Shown: piece after piece, positions 22,609 through 32,675 of the stretch | Layout of the letters: the number at the start of each line of letters is the position of its first letter | How positions within the stretch are numbered: position 1 is the stretch's first letter | DNA from: Massospora cicadina | Lineage: Eukaryota > Entomophthoromycota > Entomophthoromycetes > Entomophthorales > Entomophthoraceae | Direction: 5' to 3' | Length of the DNA stretch: 64,000 bases | Assembly: GCA_022478985.1 (NCBI GenBank) | Contig: JAKSZP010005647.1 | Location: forward strand, 23,225-87,224 | Notes under the pieces: model-generated | What the model was told of the DNA's origin: nothing | What the model saw: the letters and a program-made list of their open reading frames with translations, nothing else | The model's database searches: none | Program-made: the position numbers and the translations under genes

Positions 22609-23700
22609 GTACTTTAAGTGAAAGAACTTTTCTGTGTGGGACTTTCACAAAGTGCAAATGGGTTTGGCCAGCAATTGGTCATGTTTAAGGCGGGCTATCC
22701 ACCATTTTTTGCTTTCTGTTATTTGTGGGAGCATCTCAGCGTTATTCTTGCTACCTCTGACTGAAAAGTACCCACCCTTCTTCTTGTACCTGGTGGATAT
22801 AGATGCTTTGCAATACAAGAGTTGTGATTACTTGACTTTCCACCAAAATTAACAAAATAAAAATGATAAAATTGTTTTTTTTTTGGCACCGCATTTGGAC
22901 GTTGCAAGAAGGATCAATGATGAAGGCCTGGTGGTGATGGCCTTGGATAACGGTGCACAATCCATCACCAAAATGGGTATGGTGTCATTTGCAGCCCAAA
23001 CGCGTTTTATAACACTAATTTCTTATAAAAAATTGAGCCCTATATCTTCTCTTATGGCTTAGATATGAAACCCAGTTCAGTATACCAAATACACTAGAAA
23101 ACCCACGATTGACCACAATTATTATCCGCAGAACTCAGGAGGTGAAAAAGAAATTACTTTTAATATATAAGAATTTTTATGCAACTGCAGAATATATGGT
23201 AGGATATGCGGCCTCAGCAGTAAGAGTGGCCAATTATCCCTCTCCGTTATACAATTTGAAAACGTACCATGGAGGAATGTTAGACACTGAAGAAGCGTTT
23301 GGTGGTGAAGTATTGGAATTTTCTGCTTTAAATAAAGATTATTTTGGTTATATTCTACTGACTGCTAAACTTTTCATCCCCTTTAGGGAAAATCAGCGCA
23401 ACTATTTTGGTGGATACAGGAGCCTCTGAGGATTTTATTGACCAAGAATTAACTGACTATCTTGAGCTGAGTTACTTACTAGGTGGTATGATTAGGGGAG
23501 GGGCTTCCCGAGGTATTCCCGCGCTGAAAATTATGGGGTTAGTAGATTATAAAGTTGGTAAATATTATTTGGCTGACCGCTTCTAAGCTATCAAAAACCT
23601 CTTTTACTCCATTATTTTAGCTGTTTAGTGGTGGGAAAATTTTAATGTCAGAACCAACTTGAAAGACAATACCTTGTCCTTAACTTTGAAAAATGGTTAG
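22609..23700 (+). pseudogene. gag remnants and protease of element F
   Basis: The first 800 bp inside the LTR should be gag but are too decayed to confirm. An open frame at 23109-23429 has no clear motif. In the next frame, from about 23395 to 23586, a protease is well preserved: ISATILVDTGASEDFIDQEL with an intact DTG (Asp codon 23413-23415), then GASRGIPALKIMGLVDY, ending in TAA. Confidence 0.7.
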
Positions 23701-23929
23701 GAATTAGTTGTCCCTCTGGTCAAAGCAAACTCTAAGGCGATCTACCCACTGGCCCAATATCCACACACTCAGTCTTACTCCGTTGCTGAAGCCCTCTTTA
23801 GAGATTCTCTTACCTTCCTGTATGGAGGGGTTAGAATCTTTGTTTGATGCAGCTTCAGCCAATGTACTACCAGCTCACTCAGAGTTTGATTGCAAGTTCA
23901 AGCTTACCGTTGATCTGGTGTGTATATCT

Positions 23930-25165
23930 TCCCCAATTTAACCTTTGACTGTGAAGGAGGAAGCGACCTTAGATTTTTGTGTTAAGGAGCAGTTAGCCAA
24001 AGGCGTGATTTTTCAGTGAACCTACCCAGTATGCTTCCCACTTCTCTTTGTGGAGAAAGCCAATGATATCTTATGCCCATGCATAGATATGGGAATCTCA
24101 ACAACGTCACAGTACCAGACTTACATCCATCCCAATGGACTTACAGATTGCACGTTATGTGAAGAAGGCGAGGTATTCTCCAAACTGGATTAAGTAAAAC
24201 GCGTTCAATCAGATCTGGATCAAAAAGGGCCAGGAGTGGTTAACTGCATTCTGTACAAGAAAAGGAATTTTCCAATTTTGGGTTATGCCATTTGTTCTTA
24301 AAAATGCCCCTGCTATCTTTCAACGCCATATTGATGTGGCTTTGGGGGATCTACTGAAAATATGTTTGGTATCTTTTTTTAGTACTAGATGGTCCCAACC
24401 TGAGGGGGGATTCATCGATGTAATATGTTTGGTATCTTACATGGATGATATTCTGGTGTTCTCCCCTGATAATGAGTTCCATGCAGTACACCTTTTGCAG
24501 GTGGTGGAGCGTTTGAGGGCAGCTGACCTTAAGTTAAAAATAAGTAAATGTGAATTCTTCAAGTCCCAGGTCACCTTCCTGGGCTACGTTATGTTTGACC
24601 AAGGGCACATGATAACTCCAGATAAGGAGGTGATTCGTTAGTATCCCACCCCAACTTCAGTTAAGGAATTGAGGAGTTTTTTGGGGACGTGTACGTTCCT
24701 TAAGAAATTCACACTAAACCTTTCTGAGGTGGCGGCGCTCCTATATAAGGCGAGTGGAGCTAAAGTGCTACAGTGGTCCTCAACTTTTAAAAATGCCTTT
24801 CAGGTGATAAAGTGCACCCTGCTGTCCACACCCATCCTTTGCCATGTCAACCCTAATAAAGATTTATTGTGGCTTCTGATGCCTCTAACTTCACCATAGC
24901 AGCGGCCCTATTACAAGTAGGTGAAGATGGAATAGAGCATCCAGTGGGATATTTTTCCAGGAAGATGTCTCTGTCTGAGTTAAACTATGCCATATATAAT
25001 AAAGAGTTACTAGCAGTGGTTGAGGCGCTGACCTTTTGGAGTCATCGCTTACATGGCTCATCCCAACCTTTCCGCATATGTACAGACAACCTTGCCTTGC
25101 TTTATTACCGCGCGCCTCATGTCTTGACCCCATGGCAAACCCGCCAGCATGAGACCCTAGCCTAA
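23930..25165 (+). pseudogene. Reverse transcriptase and RNase H of element F
   Basis: RT N-terminal pieces occur near 23940-24260. The core is open at 24285-24641 (VLKNAPAIFQRHIDVALGDL, then YMDDILVFSPDN, with both Asp codons in 24444-24449). Between these two motifs lies a 63-bp insertion (target duplication plus micro-element) that keeps the frame open. The connection is at 24669-24899 (RSFLGTCTFLKKFTLN). RNase H is at 24869-25165 (ASDASNFTIAAALLQ, GYFSRKMSLSELNYA, YNKELLAVVEAL). Confidence 0.9.
24376..24421 (-). mobile_element. Micro-insertion 1 (full-length type, A-tailed)
   Basis: 46 bp flanked by identical 17-bp copies at 24359-24375 and 24422-24438 (AATATGTTTGGTATCT plus one T shared with the tail). 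Read on the minus strand it begins ACATCGATGAATCCCC, continues through a C-run/G-run hairpin, and ends GACCATCTAGTACTA followed by an A-run. A long duplication and an A-tail are hallmarks of target-primed reverse transcription. The element adds 63 bp (21 codons), so the RT frame stays open. Confidence 0.8.
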
Positions 25166-25554
25166 TTTGTGTCTTTTATGAGTTTACAAGGGAAAGGAGA
25201 ATGGTTTGGCGGTTGCTTTGAGCTGCAACCCTGCACTATCTCCCAATCCTAAGGAGGTAGAGGTGTATAATACACATTTTATGATCCACCAGATAAGAGT
25301 GTGTCTCAACTTCCCTCTCCCTCATCCCGCATGCCAGCGCTTGCTCCTCTGGAAAATTTGGAGGAATATGGTAGGTTCATAAAGGTAGTCCTTTACAAGC
25401 TTTTGTTGGCTGAATATACTATGTTACTTGCTAAGAACGCGTTGAATCAGGAGGATATTTTTAGGGGTTATCACGTGAAGTATGAGATATGTGGTTTCAG
25501 GGGCGCTTATGGGTTCCCACCAGATCACTTCAGCTGGAAATCATCTGAGACCAT

Positions 25555-26427
25555 CATGACGGAATCACTGTTGGTCACCCTGGGAAGGCGAAGACTCTAG
25601 AGCTAATTTTCTGCACTAACAATTGGAAGGGGTTAGCCACACAGGTGGACAGATATTGTAAAGAGTTCCTGGTCTGCAACTAAATGAAACAGAATTTACA
25701 GCTGCTAGTGGGGCTGTTGGTACCAGTTCAAAAGGCAGAAGGGCCTTTAAATTTTCTATCAGTTTATTTTATTGTAGAATTGCCTGTATCTGATAGCTAC
25801 AATGCCATCGTAGTAGTGGTAGACTGTTTACAAAGTTTGCCCATTTTATTCCCTGCAGAACCACAGTAACCGTGGCTGAGATTACTAGGCTTTTTCGTCA
25901 CTCATATGTTTGCTTTTCACGGGGTCCCCCAAGAAATAACTAGTAATCATGGACCCCAGTTTACCTCCATCTTATGGGAAGAGTTGTGTAAGACTCTTCA
26001 AATTCGTTTTTTCCATTCATCTGCCTATCATCCCCAATCAAATGGGAGATTGAACGAATAAACAGTGCCTCAAACAGTTCTTGCAGTAATACACTGCTGC
26101 AGGTTATTCAGATTGGGTTTCCCATCTCCCCATGGCCCAATTCAGTTTATAACAACGCCCAACATGAATCAATCAGGTGTTCCCCCCTTCTTTGCCAACT
26201 ATGGCTTCAATCCCACCTTTAACATGGATCCCATTGTGGATCCAAGAAAGAAGCGGTGGTGGACTTTGCCAAAATGATCATGAAAGTACACCAGGGGGTG
26301 AGCACAAATTTAGATGCGGCCATGCAGACTTACAAGGAGAATGCTGATGGTAAGAGATGAGTTGGACCAGCGTACAAGGAAGAAGATCTTGTGATGCTGG
26401 ATGCTAAAAACATCCCAATCAGGCAAC
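25555..26427 (+). pseudogene. Integrase of element F
   Basis: Zinc-binding segment at about 25555-25690 (HHDGITVGHPGKAKTLEL, then CKEFLVCN). Catalytic core in broken frames: FLSVYFIVELPVSDSYNAI (about 25757-25800, first Asp replaced by Tyr), EITSNHGPQFTSILWEEL (second Asp now Asn) and QSNGRLNE. The segment VMLDAKNIPIRQP stops at the border of the solo LTR at 26433. Confidence 0.78.
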
Positions 26428-26432
26428 CATAC

Positions 26433-27255
26433 TGTCAGACATTTGCCTTCTCAGCTGCAGAGGAAGAATATCTTGGGTCAAAATCAGCCAAAATGGGAAA
26501 ATGTTGGCCATTTACAAGTTTATGATGAACCTGAAAGCAGTTTTAATAATAAAAATGTTATAATCGACCAAAAGACCCTGGTCAATTCTCAGGAACCTTG
26601 CAAATTGGGGTAACATCATTTTAAATCCTGCACGGGCAATAGGCCAAAAATTGAGCAGTCAGATTACTCTGACCACACAATGGACCTTGTGATAACCATT
26701 GGAAGGTACTCCCCCAGCCACAACCAGGTCCTTTTAAGCACTGATGCGGGGACTACACCCTTTTATAGGCGTGGTTGAGGTTCCCCAAGGTAAAATTATT
26801 TTATCAAATGGTGATTGGTTGAAGTACATCAAAACACTACAACATGGGTACATTATGTCCCAAAACCTCATCCCATCTGTTATTTTGCCAAAGAAGTAAC
26901 TCAAATTTCCCAACATCGATGAATCCCCCCCTTGGGTTGGGACCATCTAGTACTAAAAAAAAAAGTAACTCAAATTTCCCAAGATCTGATAGGCTAATAT
27001 ACCATATTTTCAAATTTGGAATGCATCTAAGCTAATCTAACCTATCCTTGAATTCCTCCCCCTCCGACCTTCAGTGCAGTTTAAATAATGATCAGTCAGA
27101 TATCAAAAGGGATCGCTTTTCCTTTTTACCCTCACACTTCTAATAAAAAATCTAAAAACCCAAAACTTTATAAGTGCTTATTTTTATTTTATTAAAACTT
27201 TTGTGAGATTCAGTGGTGTAAGCACCAGCAAGCATAAGTAAGCTGCATTCCTACA
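26433..27255 (+). repeat. Putative solo LTR within element F
   Basis: 823 bp starting TGTCAGACATTTG and ending CATTCCTACA. It lies between the integrase segment IPIRQP and its continuation KKLVLKRIG (27261 on). In element C the same two pieces are contiguous (QPCRKLVLKRVGPF). The flanking pentamers are CATAC (26428-26432) and CATGT (27256-27260), alike except for two transitions. No partner LTR is in the window, so the family is unknown. Micro-insertion 2 lies inside it. Confidence 0.55.
26914..26963 (+). mobile_element. Micro-insertion 2 (full-length type, A-tailed)
   Basis: 50 bp with identical 19-bp flanks AGTAACTCAAATTTCCCAA (26895-26913 and 26964-26982). It begins CATCGATGAATCC, the same 5' boundary as micro-insertion 1. 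It has a C7 run, then TTGGGTTGGGACC, and ends ATCTAGTACTA followed by 9-10 A. It lies inside the putative solo LTR at 26433-27255, so it is younger than that insertion. Confidence 0.8.
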
Positions 27256-27728
27256 CATGTAAAAAACTGGTACTGAAGAGGATTGGCCTTATCACATTGT
27301 CAGAAAGATGGGCCACACCTCATACCAGTTGGATCTCCCCTCCTCGTTTTAAATCTTTTCAGTCTTCTATGAAAGCAAGCTTACGTTTTTTGAGGGCCCC
27401 CTACCAGAGACTCCCAAGGCTTATCTTGTGGATGGGGCACCAGAGTGGGAAGTGGATGATACTGTAGTATTTTGTCAGGTAAGAAGAAGGCTCAAATATC
27501 TTTTATCCTGGAAGGGAATGATGCAGCGGAGAACAGTTTGGTCCCAGCATGTGACTGCACCTATGCCCAAAATCTAATTGAAGCATTCTACAAACATTTC
27601 CCCAAGGTCACAGGATCTAAGTCCAAGCAAGCCATTGCTGCCATGAAGTTAATCCCTGCCCACAAAAACTTTTCCCTGGGCAAATACCCCTGTAGGGGGG
27701 ATGGAGCCCAAAAAAGGGAAGAGGGTAA
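27256..27728 (+). pseudogene. Integrase C-terminus and chromodomain of element F
   Basis: Resumes with KLVLKRIG, shifts frame to PYHIVRKMGHTSYQLDL, then has a linker and a chromodomain (PEWEVDDTVVFCQVRR, LKYLLSWKGNDAAENS; about 27437-27600). The tail AAMKLIPAHKNFSLGKYPC leads into the polypurine tract. It is homologous in order and motif to the pol end of element C. Confidence 0.8.
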
Positions 27729-28582
27729 TGTCATGTTTACACGACTTAATTGAGGGCTCCAACAACAAAGACAAGGCTGGGTGGCAGGAGATCCAACAGG
27801 TCAAGTTGCAGAACCTTCCTGACCTATAGCATACCTTGGACTAATTCAGGGTACGGGCAAGATATGCCCAGGTTGGTCCAGGTGAGGTGCATAATGCCAT
27901 GCCCCTTGTTACAGCCTTGGCATTAAAATGGACAAGTTATCAATTAAATGATGATAGCTCAATTCAGTTACTTGGTGAGCAGGGGTTCAGAACCCATTCA
28001 ATTTATTACATTTCCACCTTGGGTCAGCCTTGACTTCAATCAATCACTCACGTTTGATCAATTTCAAAGTATAATACCCTGTCAGATGAAAGCATGCACT
28101 TATTAGTGCACATGGGCTTAACACTACTTTCACCAATGGATGATTCTCCCATTTTTGTTTAATTATGATTCTTCAATACCAACCTTCCTCATTGGTTACC
28201 TTCCCTTTAAATAAACCCCTCATTAGTTTATATTTTTCTTATGTTAACTTGGATGAACCTGTGTGCAGACCTTTTTGAGGAGGTCTCACCATCAGGGACA
28301 CTGCTGGGCCACCCAGATTCCATCCAGACTGAGGCACCCAAACACTCTAGCCCTGACTAAAGCTCAGTTATGAAACCCCTTTGGGAACATTCAAGTCTTA
28401 TTGTTTGTTTGATCTCTATTAATCTTTAACATGTTAACCACCCTCACCCTATGTCACTTTAGTCAAGCACCCTTTGCAGGGCTATTTTTCTTTTAATACT
28501 GATGACTAATTCCCTTGCATTGGGCCTGTGAACCATGCGCCATATTGCCAGTAATAGGAGAGTTATAGGCACTCTCCTGACA
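27729..28582 (+). repeat. 3' LTR of element F
   Basis: 854 bp, from TGTCATGTTTACACGAC to CTCTCCTGACA, paired with 21736-22591. More stops interrupt the LTR frame here than in the left copy. Confidence 0.9.
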
Positions 28583-28883
28583 AAACATACACTACTGCAC
28601 AGTATATAGTTTCTCCTTAGAACTCATTTGATCTTCTATGACAGTTCAACCTCTATCTCATGACAATAGCAATTCTACAGAATATTATATATAGAAAAGC
28701 TACACAATAACCAATTCATCCAATTCCTGGTATAGTAAATCTTTACTCCAGGAACAACATCTAAAATACTAGATAAAACTAGGGAAAAAGGTAATCCTTT
28801 AATAGGATAATTATGAGAAATATTTATAGTCAATCTTTTAGCCACAGAACAGTAATGTCCTATTTCAGGAGCACAATCAATAG

Positions 28884-28935
28884 GGGTACAATGGGTATAA
28901 TGGGTACAATGTGTACAATAGGCATAATTGTACCA
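28884..28935 (+). repeat. Short imperfect tandem repeat
   Basis: About five units of nine to ten bases related to GGTACAATG, ending GGCATAATTGTACC. The minus strand translates as repeated Cys-Thr-His, which I regard as incidental. Confidence 0.6.
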
Positions 28936-29603
28936 TTTACAGGAAAAGCCAAAGGGTAGAACAGTCACGTGACGATTCTGGAATGGCTTGGAGGCTCAAA
29001 AGATGGGATGTATAAGTGGTATGGGTTGATTCAGACACTCACATTTGTTCTAATAATGCCCGAATAATGAAAAGGTGCAAAAAGTAGTCATCCTAAGTCG
29101 AATCAACATTATTGACCGCAGCTATAAACGATCTGAAGAGTGATTTGTTGCGTTTAAGCCCTAATCTGTAACCCTTATTCGAGGTAAGCCAACCAACCTT
29201 AATCTTTAACTGTATAACCTTGTCGCTATATAATTTTAGGGACCCAACTAAGATTTACACTAAAAATATATGGTTTTTGCAAACTGGTGTTTAATTTTTG
29301 CAAATTAACAGTAAAATAAAAACTTTATTTTGATACTGCTTGGCAAAAATATTATAAGGGCATATACGATGTAAGTAACTTATTGCTAGAAGCGATATTA
29401 TTTAATTTATTAGCGCCCTATTGTATAGAAGCTAGTTATTTAGGTTGGTGCGTAACGGCGGAGCTTGATAAACTTTATAATATAATCCTGATGAGACCTT
29501 ACTGTAGTTAGTTGAGTAATTAAGCTTAGTTCGAATAAAAGAAGTTGAGTAATTAAGCGTATTGTAAAAGTGAGAGTTTGTAGTTTATAGTGTTCTATCC
29601 TTT

Positions 29604-29621
29604 GACCATCTAGTGCTAAAA
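29604..29621 (+). mobile_element. Micro-insertion 3 (5'-truncated, A-tailed)
   Basis: Only GACCATCTAGTGCTAAAA, flanked by perfect 17-bp copies of ATAGTGTTCTATCCTTT (29587-29603 and 29622-29638). It matches the 3' end of micro-insertions 1 and 2, with one base change (TAGTGCTA for TAGTACTA). The 5' truncation with an intact 3' end and A-tail is what interrupted reverse transcription leaves. Confidence 0.8.
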
Positions 29622-29666
29622 ATAGTGTTCTATCCTTTATTCTTTTTAAGTGCAATATTCTACTTT

Positions 29667-29680
29667 TTTAGTACTAGATG
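29667..29680 (-). mobile_element. Micro-insertion 4 (5'-truncated, A-tailed)
   Basis: On the minus strand CATCTAGTACTAAA, with the A-tail merging into the flanking T-run. It lies between perfect 17-bp copies of GTGCAATATTCTACTTT (29650-29666 and 29681-29697). It is the most truncated of the four and is opposite in orientation to micro-insertion 3, which lies 45 bp away. Confidence 0.78.
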
Positions 29681-31040
29681 GTGCAATATTCTACTTTAAT
29701 TCTTTTATCTACACTGTTTCCTTTACGGCAATCTTTTTTACATACTGAGCAGAATAATCGCTACCACCTCACTAACTGATGAATATTGTATTTTATTAAA
29801 GGGGTTTAATTTTACTGTGCCGTTTCACTTTTAAAATAGGGTTTGATTTGGCTAAGCTTTGTGGTTTATTCTGTCTTTTTTGTACGTCATATCTAGTTTG
29901 TGTTACCGGTAAGTTATTAAAGTTTAGCAATTAAAAGACATGCTTTTTGGGGTTTGGTATCCCATGCTCCAAAATCTTCTATCTATTTTGCGTTGAATGT
30001 TTTAGAAAGGTTTATTTATGTTCTTCCTTGTCATCGGCTAGAAATTGTTTATAAAACTTTCACGCTTTTTGGATTGGGTATAATTTTTATATATTTGCAA
30101 AAAATGCTTTGATTTTTGAAGTGTTTTTAAGTGTGGATTAAACAATCAATCTTGGTTTATATATGATTTGTTTAGGAGTTTTACTGACGAAATATTTTGT
30201 TTTGGAGGCTTATAATAAAAAAGAGCGATTTAGATTTATTTAGACCAACTGGCTAAGTAGATCAAACTTACAGTATTGGATATTAAGTTTGACGAAAGGT
30301 ATTTTTTTAGCTTAATTAACTACTGCAAACGTCTTAATGACATTGGCAAGATAATTCTGATTCTTGCTTGCCTTAACATGTCCTATGTTTATTCTGCTTT
30401 GCTTCTAGATTTATAATTCAGATATAATATCACTCAAAATCGAGCTTTACAGACTTATTTTTCGCTCTAAGAGCTCGGTTTAAGGAAGGTTAGCTTATAA
30501 AACACCTTTATGTCATAAATACAAAATTCCTTTTTCTTTAAAACCAAAATAAACTACAACAATAATTGTGTTTCTTTTAATCAAACCTAGTTTCGTTTGT
30601 TTCTATATAATTTTTTATATTTTGATCCCGCTTACGATGAAATTGGTTACTTTTATTGAATGTTCGCCTTTATAGTTCCTTTATTAGCTTGTCACTTAAT
30701 TTTTAATTTGATTTTTAGTAAAGTAGGTACAACCGATATGAGTCAACATTTATTGTTTTTATTAGTTAAGTTGTATTATGTTTTTAGTATTTTTAAACAT
30801 TATCTGATTCAAGGTTTTAATAACTTGATTTTAAGTTATACCATTTGGATAAACCATATTTTTATTAACAGATAGTAGGATTAAAACTCTAAGTATAATC
30901 AACTTATAAAATAGCTATATTTTGAATTTTTAACAAGTCATATATGCAACTAGGCTCAGGCCTTTAATTTCTTGATATTCTTCGGTTTGCAAGCTATGCG
31001 ATAGCGTACTACCACTCTGAGTACTAATCGTTGTTTTAGT

Positions 31041-31851
31041 ATGGCGGAGGTATACCTTGACGTGGCGTATGGTAAAGTTCACCCGTGCAACACATATGAT
31101 CTATACGTACCAGTAAATACTAAAGAACCTGTACCATTGTTGGTGTGGATCCATGGAGGTGCTTGGGTGAGCGGCGACAAAGCAGAGTTTTTCTCAATTT
31201 GCCGAGAAGCTTGCCTGCAGAGGCGTGGCCACTGCACTTCTAAACTACCAGTTGACACCTCGCCCACCTGCCGATCCAGGAAACTTGCGACATCCCATCC
31301 ATATCCAAGATTGCATTAGCGGCTTGCTTCACGTACTTTCAGATGCTAGTAAACGGAACATCAATCCGTGCAAGCTTTTCATTGGGGGTCATTCTGCTGG
31401 GGGTTATATGGCAAGTTCAATTGCTCTCTCTGCCTCCAGTTTTATGCCCCTGCAGACTCATGAGCACCAAGCCCTTCAAAACCTAAAGGGTGTCTTTATA
31501 ACCGAAGGTATCTTTGATCTGACAGAGTTTGTTAGAGATGATCCCACTTACGCCTCCAATTATATCTTACCTGCATTTGGAGATGCTTGGAAGGATGCTT
31601 CTCTGCAAAAGATACTACTCTCGAGTGAATGGAGAACTTGGGCTTTAAAAGAAAACCTTCCCTTTCATCTGATACATTCTTTGCAGGATTCTCTAGTCTC
31701 TTCGTCTCAATCTGAGAACTTCATGCATCACTTGCGTTCTATTGGGCTCAAAAACGTAAGCTATGATCTATTGGAACTTGGGGATCATGACCAAGCACCA
31801 CAAACGGATTATGTCCTTCAAAAAATCATTCAGTTTGTAAGATGCGACTAA
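31041..31851 (+). pseudogene. Alpha/beta hydrolase, kynurenine-formamidase-like, with one frameshift
   Basis: The only host-type protein gene in the window. From ATG 31041 the first frame gives an N-terminal strand and the oxyanion motif HGGAW (residues 38-42). The frame moves by +1 at a T5 run (31188-31192), and the second frame continues to TAA 31849-31851. It carries the nucleophile elbow GGHSAGGYM (Ser codon 31393-31395), a late Asp in HSLQDSLV and a His in ELGDHDQ, completing a Ser-Asp-His triad. With one T ignored the product is about 269 residues, close to fungal arylformamidases (tryptophan to kynurenine pathway, cytosolic). Either a real inactivating shift or a base error in the sequence would explain it. 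A general esterase of the same fold is possible. Upstream TACTAAT...TTTTAG suggests an intron ends just before the ATG. Confidence 0.75.
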
Positions 31852-32675
31852 ATTTTTATAGTTATACCTTTGCCTTTTATTCCAGGGTTTATTTTTTATC
31901 AGACTTATTATACAATTTATAAACTTGGTCATATCTTAATTCTAGCTCAAGTGATATGGACCTGTCTCGTTTTTAAATGATTATATTAACTTTTATACAA
32001 ATATTATTTAACTCTAGTATACTTTTATAAATTATTGAACTGACTTTGATATGTTTTCTTTGCTAACGAGTGCTTCTTAGGAAAGATTGTACTATATATT
32101 ATCAACATTAATACCTACAGGACTATGTATCTAAAATGCTACTTGGTTAACTTGCCCGTCAGTTTCATCATTACTTTTGAACTACTGCATTAATTTGAAT
32201 GAAGTTTTAGGAACAAAACGCTTCTAAAGAAGTTTTTGATTTATCAAGTAACATTTAAACGAAAAAATTTACAGAAAATAAACCCTATTGTATGAGGATA
32301 TGAGGAAGTGCCAGATATTTTAGGAAACTATTTAAAGAGTGTTTGTAAATTTTTCAGGTCAAAATGCTACCTAATGGTTTGATAAATGTCAGCTGGTAAT
32401 GCCATTGAACTTTATTAAATAGATTTAATAGTCATAAGTTAGGTCTCTTAGTTAGAATATAGCTTATGTAATGCTACCAATTTTTCCTAGAATAAGCTGA
32501 CCTTGAGGCTTAATAATTATTACACCTAGTCAAAATGTCTAAATACTAACTAAATGTGTATATTATTGAGAAGTGATGAAACCTAACTAGTCTTTCATGA
32601 AGCAATTTAGCAAATATATGCAACATCTTTATTATACTTAACCATTTAATGTATAGCTGTAATATGTTAATGGGA
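31852..32675. other. AT-rich downstream DNA
   Basis: No gene or repeat recognised. It ends where the 32.7-kb repeat family begins (TTTCTTTCCGCT). Confidence 0.45.

Larger units (their letters stand above)
21736..28582 (+). mobile_element. Element F: Ty3/gypsy chromovirus with nested insertions
   Basis: LTRs at 21736-22591 and 27729-28582 enclose gag remnants, PR, RT, RNase H, integrase and chromodomain. A perfect AAACA duplication flanks it (21731-21735 and 28583-28587). A polypurine tract (AAAAAGGGAAGAGGGTAA) precedes the right LTR. Later arrivals are a micro-insertion next to the RT active site (24376-24421) and a putative 823-bp solo LTR (26433-27255) that carries another micro-insertion. 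Confidence 0.92.
28588..31040. other. AT-rich host-like DNA upstream of the hydrolase gene
   Basis: No gene recognised. At 28884-28935 short imperfect repeats of a TACAATGGG-type unit occur. At 29184-29239 there is an intron-like 56-nt segment (GTAAGC to TTTTAG), but no flanking exon coding is evident. Two micro-insertions lie at 29604-29680. Directly before the hydrolase ATG, TACTAAT (31022-31028) and an AG (31038-31039) look like a branch point and 3' splice site, so a leader exon may lie upstream. Confidence 0.45.

Noticed and set aside
24891..25133. Minus-strand open frame over element F RNase H
   Set aside because: Shadow of the well-supported plus-strand RNase H.
28675..28968. 97-codon minus-strand frame with repeated Cys-Thr-His
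   Set aside because: The repeat is explained by the short tandem DNA repeat at 28884-28935; no domain is recognisable.
29184..29239. 56-nt intron-like segment GTAAGC...TTTTAG
   Set aside because: The splice signals are good, but neither side codes for anything recognisable. Kept only as a remark in the intergenic entry.
31167..31220. 54-nt GTGAGC...CTGCAG segment as an intron that might explain the hydrolase frameshift
   Set aside because: 54 is a multiple of three, so its removal would not repair the frame. It would also delete the conserved region between HGGAW and the next helix.
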